A DNA stretch of 64,000 nt, taken from Oceanicola sp. 22II-s10i (GTDB taxonomy: Bacteria > Pseudomonadota > Alphaproteobacteria > Rhodobacterales > Rhodobacteraceae). Where the stretch lies: assembly GCF_002210105.1 (NCBI RefSeq), contig NZ_AQQU01000001.1, forward strand, positions 1,214,501 through 1,278,500, read 5' to 3'. The notes beneath the pieces were generated by a model that had not been told where the DNA came from, did not search any database, and saw nothing but the letters and a program-made list of their open reading frames with translations. The translations under genes and the position numbers were made by a program. Positions 1 to 7,772 of this stretch are shown here, piece by piece; positions within the stretch are counted from its first letter, which is position 1; every line of letters begins with the position of its first letter.

Positions 1-744
1 GACGCCGCGGGGCTGATCATCCTCGCGATCTTCTATCCCTCGGGCGATCTGGCCCCGGCCTGGCTGCTGATGTCGCTGGCGGCGGCCGTGGGGGTCTTTG
101 TCCTGTTCAACTGGCTGCCGCGCCGGATGGACGTGGGCAACCAGGACCGGCCCAATTCGACATGGGTGCGCGAGAAGCTGGGCTTCTGGCCTTATGCCAT
201 CGCGGGCTGCATCAGCTGGTACGGGTTCCAGGAAAGCGGGATCCATCCGGCGCTGGGCCTGCTGCCGATCGTGCCGACGATCCCCCATGCCGACCGCGCC
301 TTCGGTATCTTCAGCGAGGCCGAGCAGTATCTGACCGACCTGCTGAACCATATCGAGCATGCACTCAAATATCCGGTCGAGCTGGTGCTGTTCCTCTTCG
401 GCCTGCTCAACGCGGGGGTGGTGTTCAGCTCCATCGGCGAGCCGACGTGGCTGGTGCTGGGCGGTCTGCTGATCGGCAAGCCGGTCGGGATCGCGCTGTT
501 CGGGATTGTGGGCGCCCATGTGCTGAAGCTGGGTCTGCCGGCGGGGATGCGGACCATCGACCTTGTCGTCGTCGGCTGCGTCGCGGCGATCGGGTTCACC
601 GTGTCGCTGTTCGTCGCCTCGGTCGCCTTCGATCCGGGCCCGGTTCAGGACGCAGCCAAGATGGGCGCGCTGTTCAGCTTCTTTGCCGCGGCGGTGTCCC
701 TCGTGGTGGGTCAGCTGACGCGGGTCGAGAAGGTCCGGGCCTGA
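1..744 (+). CDS. nhaA: Na+/H+ antiporter NhaA, C-terminal part (5' end outside window)
   Basis: The frame is open from the first base, so the 5' end is missing. The visible 247 residues are hydrophobic with several membrane spans and match the C-terminal half of NhaA, including the segment ESGIHPALGLL (NhaA helix region SGVHATLAG-like) and the late GFTVSLFVASVAF helix. NhaA exchanges sodium for protons in the inner membrane for pH and salt homeostasis, which fits a marine bacterium. The stop at 742-744 is followed by a bulged hairpin that may end transcription. The family call is secure; the catalytic aspartates lie upstream and cannot be checked. Confidence 0.88.
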   Translation, partial: DAAGLIILAIFYPSGDLAPAWLLMSLAAAVGVFVLFNWLPRRMDVGNQDRPNSTWVREKLGFWPYAIAGCISWYGFQESGIHPALGLLPIVPTIPHADRAFGIFSEAEQYLTDLLNHIEHALKYPVELVLFLFGLLNAGVVFSSIGEPTWLVLGGLLIGKPVGIALFGIVGAHVLKLGLPAGMRTIDLVVVGCVAAIGFTVSLFVASVAFDPGPVQDAAKMGALFSFFAAAVSLVVGQLTRVEKVRA

Positions 745-779
745 CGATTCTGGCGGCGCCCGGAGGGAATCCGGGTGCC

Positions 780-813
780 GCTGTCCACGTGACGGGGATT
801 GTCACGTGACAGC
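780..813. terminator. Bulged inverted repeat after nhaA
   Basis: CACGTGAC at 786-793 pairs perfectly with GTCACGTG at 801-808 around a 7-base loop. The stem extends outward through GCTGT (780-784) and ACAGC (809-813) with one bulged C at 785. No U tract follows, so it may be a weak terminator, an mRNA 3' end structure, or a protein site with two CACGTG cores. The remainder of the 745-968 gap shows nothing else clear. Confidence 0.4.
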
Positions 814-968
814 AGCGGGATTGGCGCAGATTTGTCGACCCGAGCCACAATTTCGCCGCGATCGCTTGGCATGACCCTCGGCTATGGCTCATAATGCCCG
901 TCAAGGGTCAATCATGCCTAAACAAAACTCCGGCAAGGAGTGGCCGAGAGCAGAATCCGGAGCGCTCG

Positions 969-1628
969 ATGCTCGAATTCGATAACGTGAGCAAGTCCTT
1001 CTGGACCGGGAGTCACCGGAAGATCATCCTTGACCGGGTGTCTTTCCGCATCGAACGCGGGCGCAACCTCGGGATCCTCGCGCCGAACGGCACCGGCAAG
1101 ACGACCCTCATCAACATGATGGCCAATCTCGAGAAGCCGGACGAGGGCACGATCCGCCGGACCGCCAAGATCTCGTTCCCGCTGGGGTTCATGGGCGGCA
1201 CCGTCAGCCGCCATTCCGCCTACGAGAACAGCCGCTACATCGCGCGGCTCTACGGTCTGGACCCGGACTATGTCGAGGCGTTCTGCCGCTGGCTCTGCGA
1301 TCTGGGGGAATATTTCGACCAGCCGCTCGGGACCTATTCGTCCGGGATGCGATCCCGGTTTTCCTTTGCGCTGCTGCTGGCGCTCGATTTCGACATGTAC
1401 CTCATCGACGAGGGCATGCCCAATTCAACCGACGTGGAGTTCAACCGAAAGGCGGGGGAAATCCTGCGCGAAAGGCTGGAACGGACGACGATCGTGATCG
1501 TGTCGCACCAGCCCCGCGTGCTCGAAGCCTTTGCCAACCAGGCCGCCGTGCTGATGGACGGCAAGCTCCACATGTTCGACTCCTTGGAAGAAGCGAAACA
1601 GCTCTATGACTACGAAACCCAAGGCTAG
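969..1628 (+). CDS. kpsT: Capsule polysaccharide export ATP-binding protein (KpsT/CtrD family)
   Basis: A 219-residue ABC ATPase of the polysaccharide exporter class, about the length of KpsT. The Walker A loop APNGTGKTT lies near residues 38-46 (Ala replaces the usual first Gly, which the A/G-x4-GK pattern allows). The KpsT-like signature YSSGMRSRF is near residue 123, Walker B MYLIDE near 142, and the switch His in IVSHQ follows. The start at ATG 969 is chosen because family homology begins there; an in-frame ATG at 894 would add an unrelated 25-residue leader. It overlaps the next gene, a KpsE-type partner, by 23 bases. The cognate permease (KpsM) is not in this window. Confidence 0.85.
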   Translation: MLEFDNVSKSFWTGSHRKIILDRVSFRIERGRNLGILAPNGTGKTTLINMMANLEKPDEGTIRRTAKISFPLGFMGGTVSRHSAYENSRYIARLYGLDPDYVEAFCRWLCDLGEYFDQPLGTYSSGMRSRFSFALLLALDFDMYLIDEGMPNSTDVEFNRKAGEILRERLERTTIVIVSHQPRVLEAFANQAAVLMDGKLHMFDSLEEAKQLYDYETQG

Positions 1629-3645
1629 GAAGTTCCGCATCCGCCGCGCAACGCCCGGCACGCCCGCGTCGCACTCCGAACAGGACGCGGCACAGCGCCC
1701 GTCGGTGCGTCCGGTGGACACCGCGCCCGAGGCCGCGCCGACCGGGGCCGAATCCAGCATTTCCAGCGTCGCGCAGCAACGCGCGGCCGAACTGGCCCGC
1801 CGGGCGGCTGCCGCCGAGGCGGCCCGCCGCAAGGCCGCCGCCGAAGCCGCAGGCCAGCCTTCGCCCATTTCGGGCGGCGCACCGAAATCCACGCTCAAGG
1901 CTGCGGGCCGCACGGTCGCACCGCGACCCAAGCCCATCGTGTCCTCCGAGGGTGGCGAGACGGTCAGACCGTCGCGCCCGACGGTCGCAACGGTCCGCCC
2001 GCGCCCGGTGCTGCCCGCCGAGGGCGACACCGACAGTTTCCCGCGCCCGACGCCGGCCCCGGATGCACAGGCGGACAACGGCACCTCTGCCGCACCGCGC
2101 CCTGCGGCCCCCGACGAAACGGCTCAGCCGAGTGCCGAGGCCCCCGTGACCCCCGCCTCGACCGATGCCCGGTCTGGCGAGGTCGACAGCCCCCGCGTCG
2201 CGCGGGCGGATCTGGACATCGACACGATCCGCAAGGAGGGCCTGACGGGCCGCCAGCTGCGCATGGCGCGGCGCGTGGCGCAGAAACACGGGATCGCCGC
2301 GACCTCGGACTTCGACGCGGTGCGCCAGCTGCGCGCGCGCGGGATCGACCCGTTCGAGCGGACGAACATGCTGCAACTGGTCGTGCCGGGCGGCGCGTCG
2401 GGCAATGGCGGCGGCGACGAGCCGCCGGTGCAGCTGCCGCAGACGATCCCCGCCGGTCCGGGCCACAACCTGCCCTCGACCGAGGTGCGCCCGTCCGAAC
2501 GCCGGGCCAACGAAATCTCGAAGCTGCAGCAGGAACTGGCCCAGCGTCGCCGCAAGCGGATGATGCTGCTGGCGGTCCGGCTGATGTTCTTCGTCTTTGC
2601 GCCGACCTTCCTGGCCGGGTGGTACTTCTTTGTCGTCGCCACGCCGATGTACGCGGCCAAGTCGGAATTCCTGATCCTGCAGGCCGACAACCAGGGCGGC
2701 GGCGGTCTTGGCGGGCTGCTGTCCGGGACCCAGTTCGCGACCAACCAGGATTCCATCGCGGTGCAGTCCTATCTGCAGTCCAAGGACGCGATGCTGCGGC
2801 TGGACCGCGACGTCGGCTTCAAGAGCCACTTTACACAGCCGTGGATCGACCCGATCCAGCGACTGGACCCCGATCCGTCGAACGAACAGGCCTACAAGAT
2901 CTACAAGCGGAACGTGAAGATCGGCTATGACCCGACCGAAGGCGTGATCCGCATGGAAGTCGCCGCAGCCGACCCGACCGTCGCCGCGCAGTTCAGCGAG
3001 AACCTGATCGAATACGCCGAGGAACGCGTCGACGAACTGTCCCGCCGCAAGCGCGAGGACGGGATGAAGACCGCCCGCGAAAGCCTGGAACGGGCCAAGG
3101 CGGAACGGCGCGAGGCGCAGGAACAGCTGGTCGCCCTTCAGGAAGGCACCTTCATCGACCCCGAGGGGATCATCGCGGGCCTGAGGACGCAGATCAACAA
3201 CTACGAGATCCAGCTGGCTGAGAAGGAACTGCAACTTGCGGCGCTTTTGGACAACTCGCGGCCCAACTCGGCCCGTGTCGAGGGTGCGCGGGGCGATGTG
3301 CAGCGGCTCAAGGCCCTGCTGGCCGAACTGAACGCAAGGATGACCGAGGCGACGTCGGGCGAAACCTCGCTGGCCGCCAAGGCTGCGCAGGTGCAGATGG
3401 CGCAGGCCGACCTGGCGACCGCTGACCTGTTCCTGCAATCCGCGCTGCAGAACGAAAAGCAGACCGAGCTGGAGGCGAACCGGCAGGTGCGCTACCTGAC
3501 CACCTCGGTCCGGCCGGTCGCGCCCGAGGATCCGAGCTATCCGCGCGCCTTCGAGGACACGCTGCTGGCGTTCCTGATCTTCTCGGGCATTTACCTGATG
3601 ATCAGCCTGACGGCCTCGATCCTGCGCGAACAGGTTTCGGCCTGA
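1606..3645 (+). CDS. Capsule export inner-membrane protein, KpsE/BexC/CtrB-like, with long N-terminal extension
   Basis: A 679-residue protein. Residues about 1-310 are Pro/Ala/Arg-rich and probably disordered, including a stretch of RRAAAAEAARRKAAAEA. A first membrane span lies near 318-345, a periplasmic Wzz/KpsE-like domain with strong heptad character near 440-610, and a second span near 652-672 before a short cytoplasmic tail. This two-TM plus coiled-coil plan is that of KpsE/BexC/CtrB co-polymerase proteins that connect the KpsMT exporter to the outer-membrane KpsD. KpsE itself is about 380 residues, so the cytoplasmic N-terminus is enlarged by some 300 residues. It overlaps kpsT and is probably co-translated with it. 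Confidence 0.8.
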   Translation: MTTKPKARKFRIRRATPGTPASHSEQDAAQRPSVRPVDTAPEAAPTGAESSISSVAQQRAAELARRAAAAEAARRKAAAEAAGQPSPISGGAPKSTLKAAGRTVAPRPKPIVSSEGGETVRPSRPTVATVRPRPVLPAEGDTDSFPRPTPAPDAQADNGTSAAPRPAAPDETAQPSAEAPVTPASTDARSGEVDSPRVARADLDIDTIRKEGLTGRQLRMARRVAQKHGIAATSDFDAVRQLRARGIDPFERTNMLQLVVPGGASGNGGGDEPPVQLPQTIPAGPGHNLPSTEVRPSERRANEISKLQQELAQRRRKRMMLLAVRLMFFVFAPTFLAGWYFFVVATPMYAAKSEFLILQADNQGGGGLGGLLSGTQFATNQDSIAVQSYLQSKDAMLRLDRDVGFKSHFTQPWIDPIQRLDPDPSNEQAYKIYKRNVKIGYDPTEGVIRMEVAAADPTVAAQFSENLIEYAEERVDELSRRKREDGMKTARESLERAKAERREAQEQLVALQEGTFIDPEGIIAGLRTQINNYEIQLAEKELQLAALLDNSRPNSARVEGARGDVQRLKALLAELNARMTEATSGETSLAAKAAQVQMAQADLATADLFLQSALQNEKQTELEANRQVRYLTTSVRPVAPEDPSYPRAFEDTLLAFLIFSGIYLMISLTASILREQVSA

Positions 3646-3651
3646 TCCCCA

Positions 3652-3685
3652 AGGCGCGCGCCCGTCCGGTGCGCGCCTGCCTTTT
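3652..3685 (+). terminator. Probable rho-independent terminator after the KpsE-like gene
   Basis: AGGCGCGC (3652-3659) pairs with GCGCGCCT (3671-3678) around an 11-base loop and is followed by GCCTTTT. It lies seven bases after the stop of the KpsE-like gene and 150 bases before the phosphomutase, separating the two transcription units. Confidence 0.6.
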
Positions 3686-3836
3686 CAGCGTGGCGATTGC
3701 CGCCTGCGACGATCCGCCGTCGGATTGTTCCAACATGGACCCGTTACAGGTTATGGATTAGATCGCGGCGGGCCGGTTTGGCCTGCTGCACAATTGCAGG
3801 CCCGCAAGGGGCCGGAATCAGAAAGCGAGACATTAC

Positions 3837-5333
3837 GTGACGAAGCCGATTTCCACCGTTCAGCCGAACACCTGGTCCTTCATGCGCGATCCGATGATCA
3901 AGCCGACCGGGTTTCGCGAATACGATGCGCGCTGGAAGTATCCGGACGAAATCAACCTGCCGGGCATGACCGCTCTCGGCCTCGGGATCGGGACCCAGAT
4001 GCACAAGCGCGGCGTGGAGCCGGTGATCGCGGTCGGCAACGATTACCGGGACTATTCCGTGGCGATCAAGAACGCGCTGATCCTCGGACTGATGCAGGCG
4101 GGCGTCCAGGTCAAGGACATCGGGCCCTGCATCACGCCGATGGCCTATTTCAGTTCCTTCCACCTCGGGGTGCCGGGCGTCGCGATGGTCACGGCCAGCC
4201 ACAACCCGAACGGCTGGACCGGGGTGAAGATGGGCTTTGCCATGCCGCTGACCCACGGTCCGGACGAGATGGGTGAGCTGAAGGACATCGTGCTGAACGG
4301 CAAGGGCGAGTCGCGTCCGGGCGGATCCTGCGAATTCGTGGAGGGCGTGTTCGACGCCTACATGGACGACCTCGTCGGCGACTTCAAAATGAGCCGCAAG
4401 CTCAAGGTCGTCTGCGCGACCGGCAACGGCACCGCCTCGGCCTTCGCGCCCGCGCTGTTCGAACGGATCGGCGTCGAGGTGGTCGAGAGCCACAACGAGC
4501 TCGACTACACCTTCCCGAACTACAACCCGAACCCCGAGGCGATGGAAATGCTGCACGACATGGCGCATTCCGTGAAGGCTTCGGGTGCGGACTTCGCGCT
4601 CGGCTTCGACGGGGACGGCGACCGCTGCGGCGTGGTGGATGACGAGGGCGAGGAGATCTTCGCCGACAAGGTGGGGGTCATCATGGCCCGCGACCTGTCC
4701 AAGATTTACCCGAACTCGACCTTCGTGGCGGATGTGAAATCCACCGGGCTCTTCGCCAGCGATCCGGAGCTGATCGCCAACGGCGTGAAGGCGGATTACT
4801 GGAAGACCGGGCACAGCCACATGAAGCGCCGGGTGCACGAACTGGGCGCGCTGGCGGGGTTCGAGAAGTCGGGACACTACTTCATGGCCGAACCCGTGGG
4901 GCGCGGCTACGACGACGGGATGCGGGTCGCGGTCGAGATCTGCAAGCTGATGGACCGGAACCCCGACAAGTCCATGTCGGACCTGCGCAAGGCGCTGCCC
5001 GTCACGTGGTCCACGCCGACCATGTCGCCCTATGCGGCGGACGAGGAGAAATACGACATCCTCGAGCGCATCGTGCAGAAGCTGGTCGCCAAGGGCGAGG
5101 CCGGGGACAGCTTCGCGGGCCGGGCGATCAAGGAAGTCGTGACGGTGAACGGCGCGCGAGTGATCCTCGACAACGGGTCGTGGGGTCTGGTGCGGGCGTC
5201 GTCGAACACGCCGAACCTCGTGGTGGTCTGCGAAAGCTCGGAGAGCGAGGCGGAACTGCGCGCGATCTTCAAGGAGGTCGACGACGTGATCCGCACGGAG
5301 CCGGCGGTCGGGGATTACGACCAGACGTTCTGA
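3837..5333 (+). CDS. Phosphomannomutase/phosphoglucomutase
   Basis: A 498-residue alpha-D-phosphohexomutase. The catalytic phosphoserine loop TASHNPNGWTG contains Ser121, the metal loop DGDGDRCG is near 258-265, and the sugar-binding EKSGHYF loop follows near 345. The enzyme interconverts hexose 6- and 1-phosphates, supplying GDP-mannose or UDP-glucose precursors for surface glycans; its position beside capsule export genes supports that role. Translation appears to begin at GTG 3837, because no ATG lies in frame upstream of the conserved N-terminus; the first internal ATG (residue 16) would trim the N-terminus. Mannose versus glucose specificity cannot be read from the sequence. Confidence 0.88.
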   Translation: MTKPISTVQPNTWSFMRDPMIKPTGFREYDARWKYPDEINLPGMTALGLGIGTQMHKRGVEPVIAVGNDYRDYSVAIKNALILGLMQAGVQVKDIGPCITPMAYFSSFHLGVPGVAMVTASHNPNGWTGVKMGFAMPLTHGPDEMGELKDIVLNGKGESRPGGSCEFVEGVFDAYMDDLVGDFKMSRKLKVVCATGNGTASAFAPALFERIGVEVVESHNELDYTFPNYNPNPEAMEMLHDMAHSVKASGADFALGFDGDGDRCGVVDDEGEEIFADKVGVIMARDLSKIYPNSTFVADVKSTGLFASDPELIANGVKADYWKTGHSHMKRRVHELGALAGFEKSGHYFMAEPVGRGYDDGMRVAVEICKLMDRNPDKSMSDLRKALPVTWSTPTMSPYAADEEKYDILERIVQKLVAKGEAGDSFAGRAIKEVVTVNGARVILDNGSWGLVRASSNTPNLVVVCESSESEAELRAIFKEVDDVIRTEPAVGDYDQTF

Positions 5334-5357
5334 CGGGGCGGTGTGGTGGATTGTGGT

Positions 5358-5449
5358 GGTGCGTGACGAGCACGCACCCTACGTCCACGGCGCTTGCGCC
5401 CTTAACGGCCAATAAACCACATGTGTAGGGTGTGTGCTCCGCACGCACC
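5358..5449. repeat. REPIN-like pair of inverted palindromic repeats
   Basis: Two copies of a 25-base hairpin-forming unit face each other: 5358-5382 (stem GGTGCGTG/CACGCACC, then CTAC) and 5425-5449 (GTAG, then GGTGTGTGC/GCACGCACC). The reverse complement of the second copy differs from the first at only three positions. They are separated by 42 bases. The arrangement resembles the doublets formed by REP elements in intergenic DNA. It lies between convergent genes and could also end transcription. Confidence 0.6.
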
Positions 5450-5455
5450 TTTCCC

Positions 5456-6322
5456 TTAAGACCGGAACAGCTTGGTGGCCGAGAACATCTGCTCCAGCGC
5501 CTCGATCCGGTCCTTGGCGGCGTCCCACCGGGCCGCCTGCACCTCGGCGATCAGCGCCTCGACCAGCAGCATGATGGCGATCGTGGAATCCCACGACGAC
5601 GGCGCCTCGACATGGGCGTTGAACACATGCGCCGCCGTGGCCGAGACGGGCGAGCCCCACTGGTCGGTGAACAGCACCACCTGCGCCCCGCGCTCGGTCG
5701 CCAGCGCAGCGAGGCGGGCGAGGTCGGCCTCGTATCGCCGGATGTCGAACAGGACCAGCACCGTGCCCGGCCCCATGTCGAGGATATACTGCGGCCAGAC
5801 ATTCGCGCTCTGCGACAGCAGCGTCACATTGGGGCGGATGATCTGCAGGTGGTTGAACAGGTAATCCGCGTTCGACCGGGTGATCCGCCCGCCCGCGATG
5901 TGGATCTGCCGCGCCGGATCGGCCAGCAGCCGCGCCACGGTGTCGAAGGCGGCGACGTCCAGCCGGTCCAGCGTGTTGCGCAGGTTGTCGGTGACGGCGG
6001 TGGCGAAGCGGTTGAGCGTATGCCCTTCGTCGGTGCCCGAGGACCATGCCGCCCGGCGGGCGATCGGTTCGCGGATCTGCGCCGCCGCTTCCTCGCGCAA
6101 TGCGTTCTGCAGGTCCGGATAGCCTTCGAACCCCAGCTTGCGGGCCATGCGGATCACCGTCGGCGTCGACACCCCGGCGGCGGCGGCGAGTCGCGTGACA
6201 GACTGCAGGCCGGCGACCGGATAGTCGCGCAGCAGCACCTCGGCCAGCCCGCGTTCCGAGGCGGTCAGCTCGGACCGGCGGGCGAGGATCAGGTCCTTGA
6301 CGATCTGGCGGGCGGGCTGCAT
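5456..6322 (-). CDS. MurR/RpiR family transcriptional regulator
   Basis: A 288-residue protein with an N-terminal RpiR-type helix-turn-helix (about residues 1-80; ASERGLAEVLLRDYP then VTRLAAAAGVSTPTVIRMARKLGFEGYPDLQ) and a C-terminal SIS sugar-phosphate-type sensor domain (about 120-260). RpiR proteins usually respond to phosphorylated or carboxylated metabolites and bind TGTAG/CTACA-like inverted repeats. It is divergent from the amidohydrolase-TRAP operon, and a matching inverted repeat lies in the shared promoter region. It is therefore the likely local regulator of that operon and of itself. Several RpiR proteins act as repressors, but the direction of control is not visible here. Confidence 0.85.
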   Translation of the reverse strand: MQPARQIVKDLILARRSELTASERGLAEVLLRDYPVAGLQSVTRLAAAAGVSTPTVIRMARKLGFEGYPDLQNALREEAAAQIREPIARRAAWSSGTDEGHTLNRFATAVTDNLRNTLDRLDVAAFDTVARLLADPARQIHIAGGRITRSNADYLFNHLQIIRPNVTLLSQSANVWPQYILDMGPGTVLVLFDIRRYEADLARLAALATERGAQVVLFTDQWGSPVSATAAHVFNAHVEAPSSWDSTIAIMLLVEALIAEVQAARWDAAKDRIEALEQMFSATKLFRS

Positions 6323-6336
6323 CGGCGCTGCTCGAT

Positions 6337-6375
6337 TTTGCTACAAAGGCGCATGTGGGTGTAGCAAAGACTACA
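6337..6375. promoter_or_regulatory. Probable RpiR operator in divergent promoter
   Basis: TGTAG (6360-6364) and CTACA (6371-6375) form a perfect inverted repeat with a 6-base spacer. A second perfect pair, TTTGCTACA (6337-6345) and TGTAGCAAA (6360-6368), shares the middle half-site. Three alternating half-sites thus lie between the regulator start (6322) and the operon start (6421). The site covers an in-frame GTG at 6355, which argues for translation starting at 6421 instead. Confidence 0.6.
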
Positions 6376-6420
6376 ACTTGTCCGTTGACAAGCCACCGGG
6401 TGGCGGTTCTGGTTGCGGCC

Positions 6421-7179
6421 ATGACGATTGCCCAGCCTGACAGCATACTGAGCGCCGACGAGGGCGCGCCGGTCGAGGTTCTGAACCCCGGCGGGGCGGG
6501 CGATGTCGTTCTCGTCTGCGAACATGCCAGCGCCTTCGTGCCCGTCGCGCTTGATGGCTTGGGGCTGAAGGAGGCCGACCGGCTGAGCCACGCGGCCTGG
6601 GATCCGGGCGCGCTGGAGATGGCGCGGGCGATGTCCGAGGTGTTGGATGCGCCGCTGGTCGCCGCGCGGGTGTCGCGGCTGGTCTACGACTGCAACCGCC
6701 CACCCGAGGCGCCGGGGGCGATGCCCGAGAAATCCGAGGTCATCGAGGTGCCGGGCAACCGGGGTCTGACGGCAGAGGCACGGGGCGCGCGGGTGCGCGA
6801 GGTCTACGAGCCGTTCACTAAGGCCCTTGCTTCGGTTCTGGCCGCGCGGCAGGACGCGGCGATGGTGACGGTGCATTCCTTCACGCCGGTCTGGTTCGGA
6901 CAGCCGCGCGACGCCGAGATCGGGATACTGCACGATGCCGATCCGGCGCTGGCGGAGGCGATGATGGCGCAGGCCGGTGCGTTGCCTGCACGCGCTGAGC
7001 TCAACGTGCCCTACAGCGCCGCCGACGGGGTGACGCATACGCTGAAGCTGCACGGGGCGGGGCGACGCAACGTGATGATCGAAGTGCGCAATGACCTGAT
7101 CGCGACCGACGCGGCGGCGGCGGAGATGGGCCGCGCATTGGCAGTGGTGGTCAGGGACGCGCTGGAGGCGCTGGCATGA
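6421..7179 (+). CDS. N-formylglutamate amidohydrolase family protein
   Basis: A 252-residue enzyme of the N-formylglutamate deformylase family. The conserved strand LVCEHASAFVP (about residues 31-41) carries a His expected to bind metal. The block RLVYDCNRPPEAPGAMPEKSE and the later VTVHSFTP motif are typical of the group. Family members hydrolyse N-acylated glutamate or related amides. The start at ATG 6421 is preferred to the upstream in-frame GTG at 6355, because the operator overlaps the latter. It is first in an operon with TRAP transporter genes (4-base overlap with dctQ). A role in releasing glutamate from a gamma-glutamyl intermediate made by the downstream ligase is inferred, not shown. 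Confidence 0.75.
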   Translation: MTIAQPDSILSADEGAPVEVLNPGGAGDVVLVCEHASAFVPVALDGLGLKEADRLSHAAWDPGALEMARAMSEVLDAPLVAARVSRLVYDCNRPPEAPGAMPEKSEVIEVPGNRGLTAEARGARVREVYEPFTKALASVLAARQDAAMVTVHSFTPVWFGQPRDAEIGILHDADPALAEAMMAQAGALPARAELNVPYSAADGVTHTLKLHGAGRRNVMIEVRNDLIATDAAAAEMGRALAVVVRDALEALA

Positions 7180-7772
7180 GGCGCTTCATCGCCATCGTGG
7201 ACCGGATGAACCGCTGGATCGGGCGGGTCGTGATGTACGGGATCTTCGTGATGATGGGGATCCTGTTGTGGTCCTCCTATTCCAAGGTCTTCGCCACGCC
7301 GACGCTCTGGACGCTGGAAATGGCGCAATTCGCCATGGTGGCCTATTACGTGCTGGGCGGGCCCTATTCGATCCAGATGGGATCGAACGTGCGGATGGAC
7401 CTGCTCTATGGCGAATGGTCGCTGAAGAAGAAGGCCTGGGTCGACGGCTTCACCGTCTTCTTCCTGATCTTCTACCTGATCGTCCTGCTCTGGGGCGGGC
7501 TGGCGTCGCTGGCCTACAGCCTCGGGGATTTCAGCGGCAACTTCTTCGCCTTCTTCGGGCGGGTGATCGGCGGGTTCGTCACCGGCGGAATCGAGGGCGC
7601 GACGGAGCCGATGGGCTATATCGAACGCTCGTCCTCGTCGTGGCGGCCGATCATCTGGCCGGTCAAGCTGATCATGTGCGTCGGCATCCTGCTGATGCTG
7701 CTGCAGTGCCTGAGCGAGTTCTTCAAGGACATCCTGCGCATCCGGGGTGAGGACATGGGGGACAAGGCCTGA
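7176..7772 (+). CDS. dctQ: TRAP transporter small permease (DctQ)
   Basis: A 198-residue membrane protein with four predicted spans (near 16-36, 46-70, 88-110 and 155-178), the size and plan of TRAP DctQ subunits. The loop between spans 3 and 4 is longer than usual (about 45 residues, Gly/Phe-rich). It pairs with the large permease in the inner membrane and docks the periplasmic binding protein. The start overlaps the amidohydrolase stop (ATGA) and its own stop overlaps the dctM start, so the three genes are translationally linked. Confidence 0.85.
   Translation: MRRFIAIVDRMNRWIGRVVMYGIFVMMGILLWSSYSKVFATPTLWTLEMAQFAMVAYYVLGGPYSIQMGSNVRMDLLYGEWSLKKKAWVDGFTVFFLIFYLIVLLWGGLASLAYSLGDFSGNFFAFFGRVIGGFVTGGIEGATEPMGYIERSSSSWRPIIWPVKLIMCVGILLMLLQCLSEFFKDILRIRGEDMGDKA

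Noticed and set aside
1441-3438. A 665-codon minus-strand open frame across the kpsT/kpsE region
   Set aside because: Its translation is Arg/Gly/His-rich low complexity produced by high-GC antisense, with no motif. Both plus-strand genes match families.
6355-6420. Upstream GTG start for the amidohydrolase
   Set aside because: The codon lies within the inverted repeats proposed as the RpiR operator, and the encoded leader has no family similarity.
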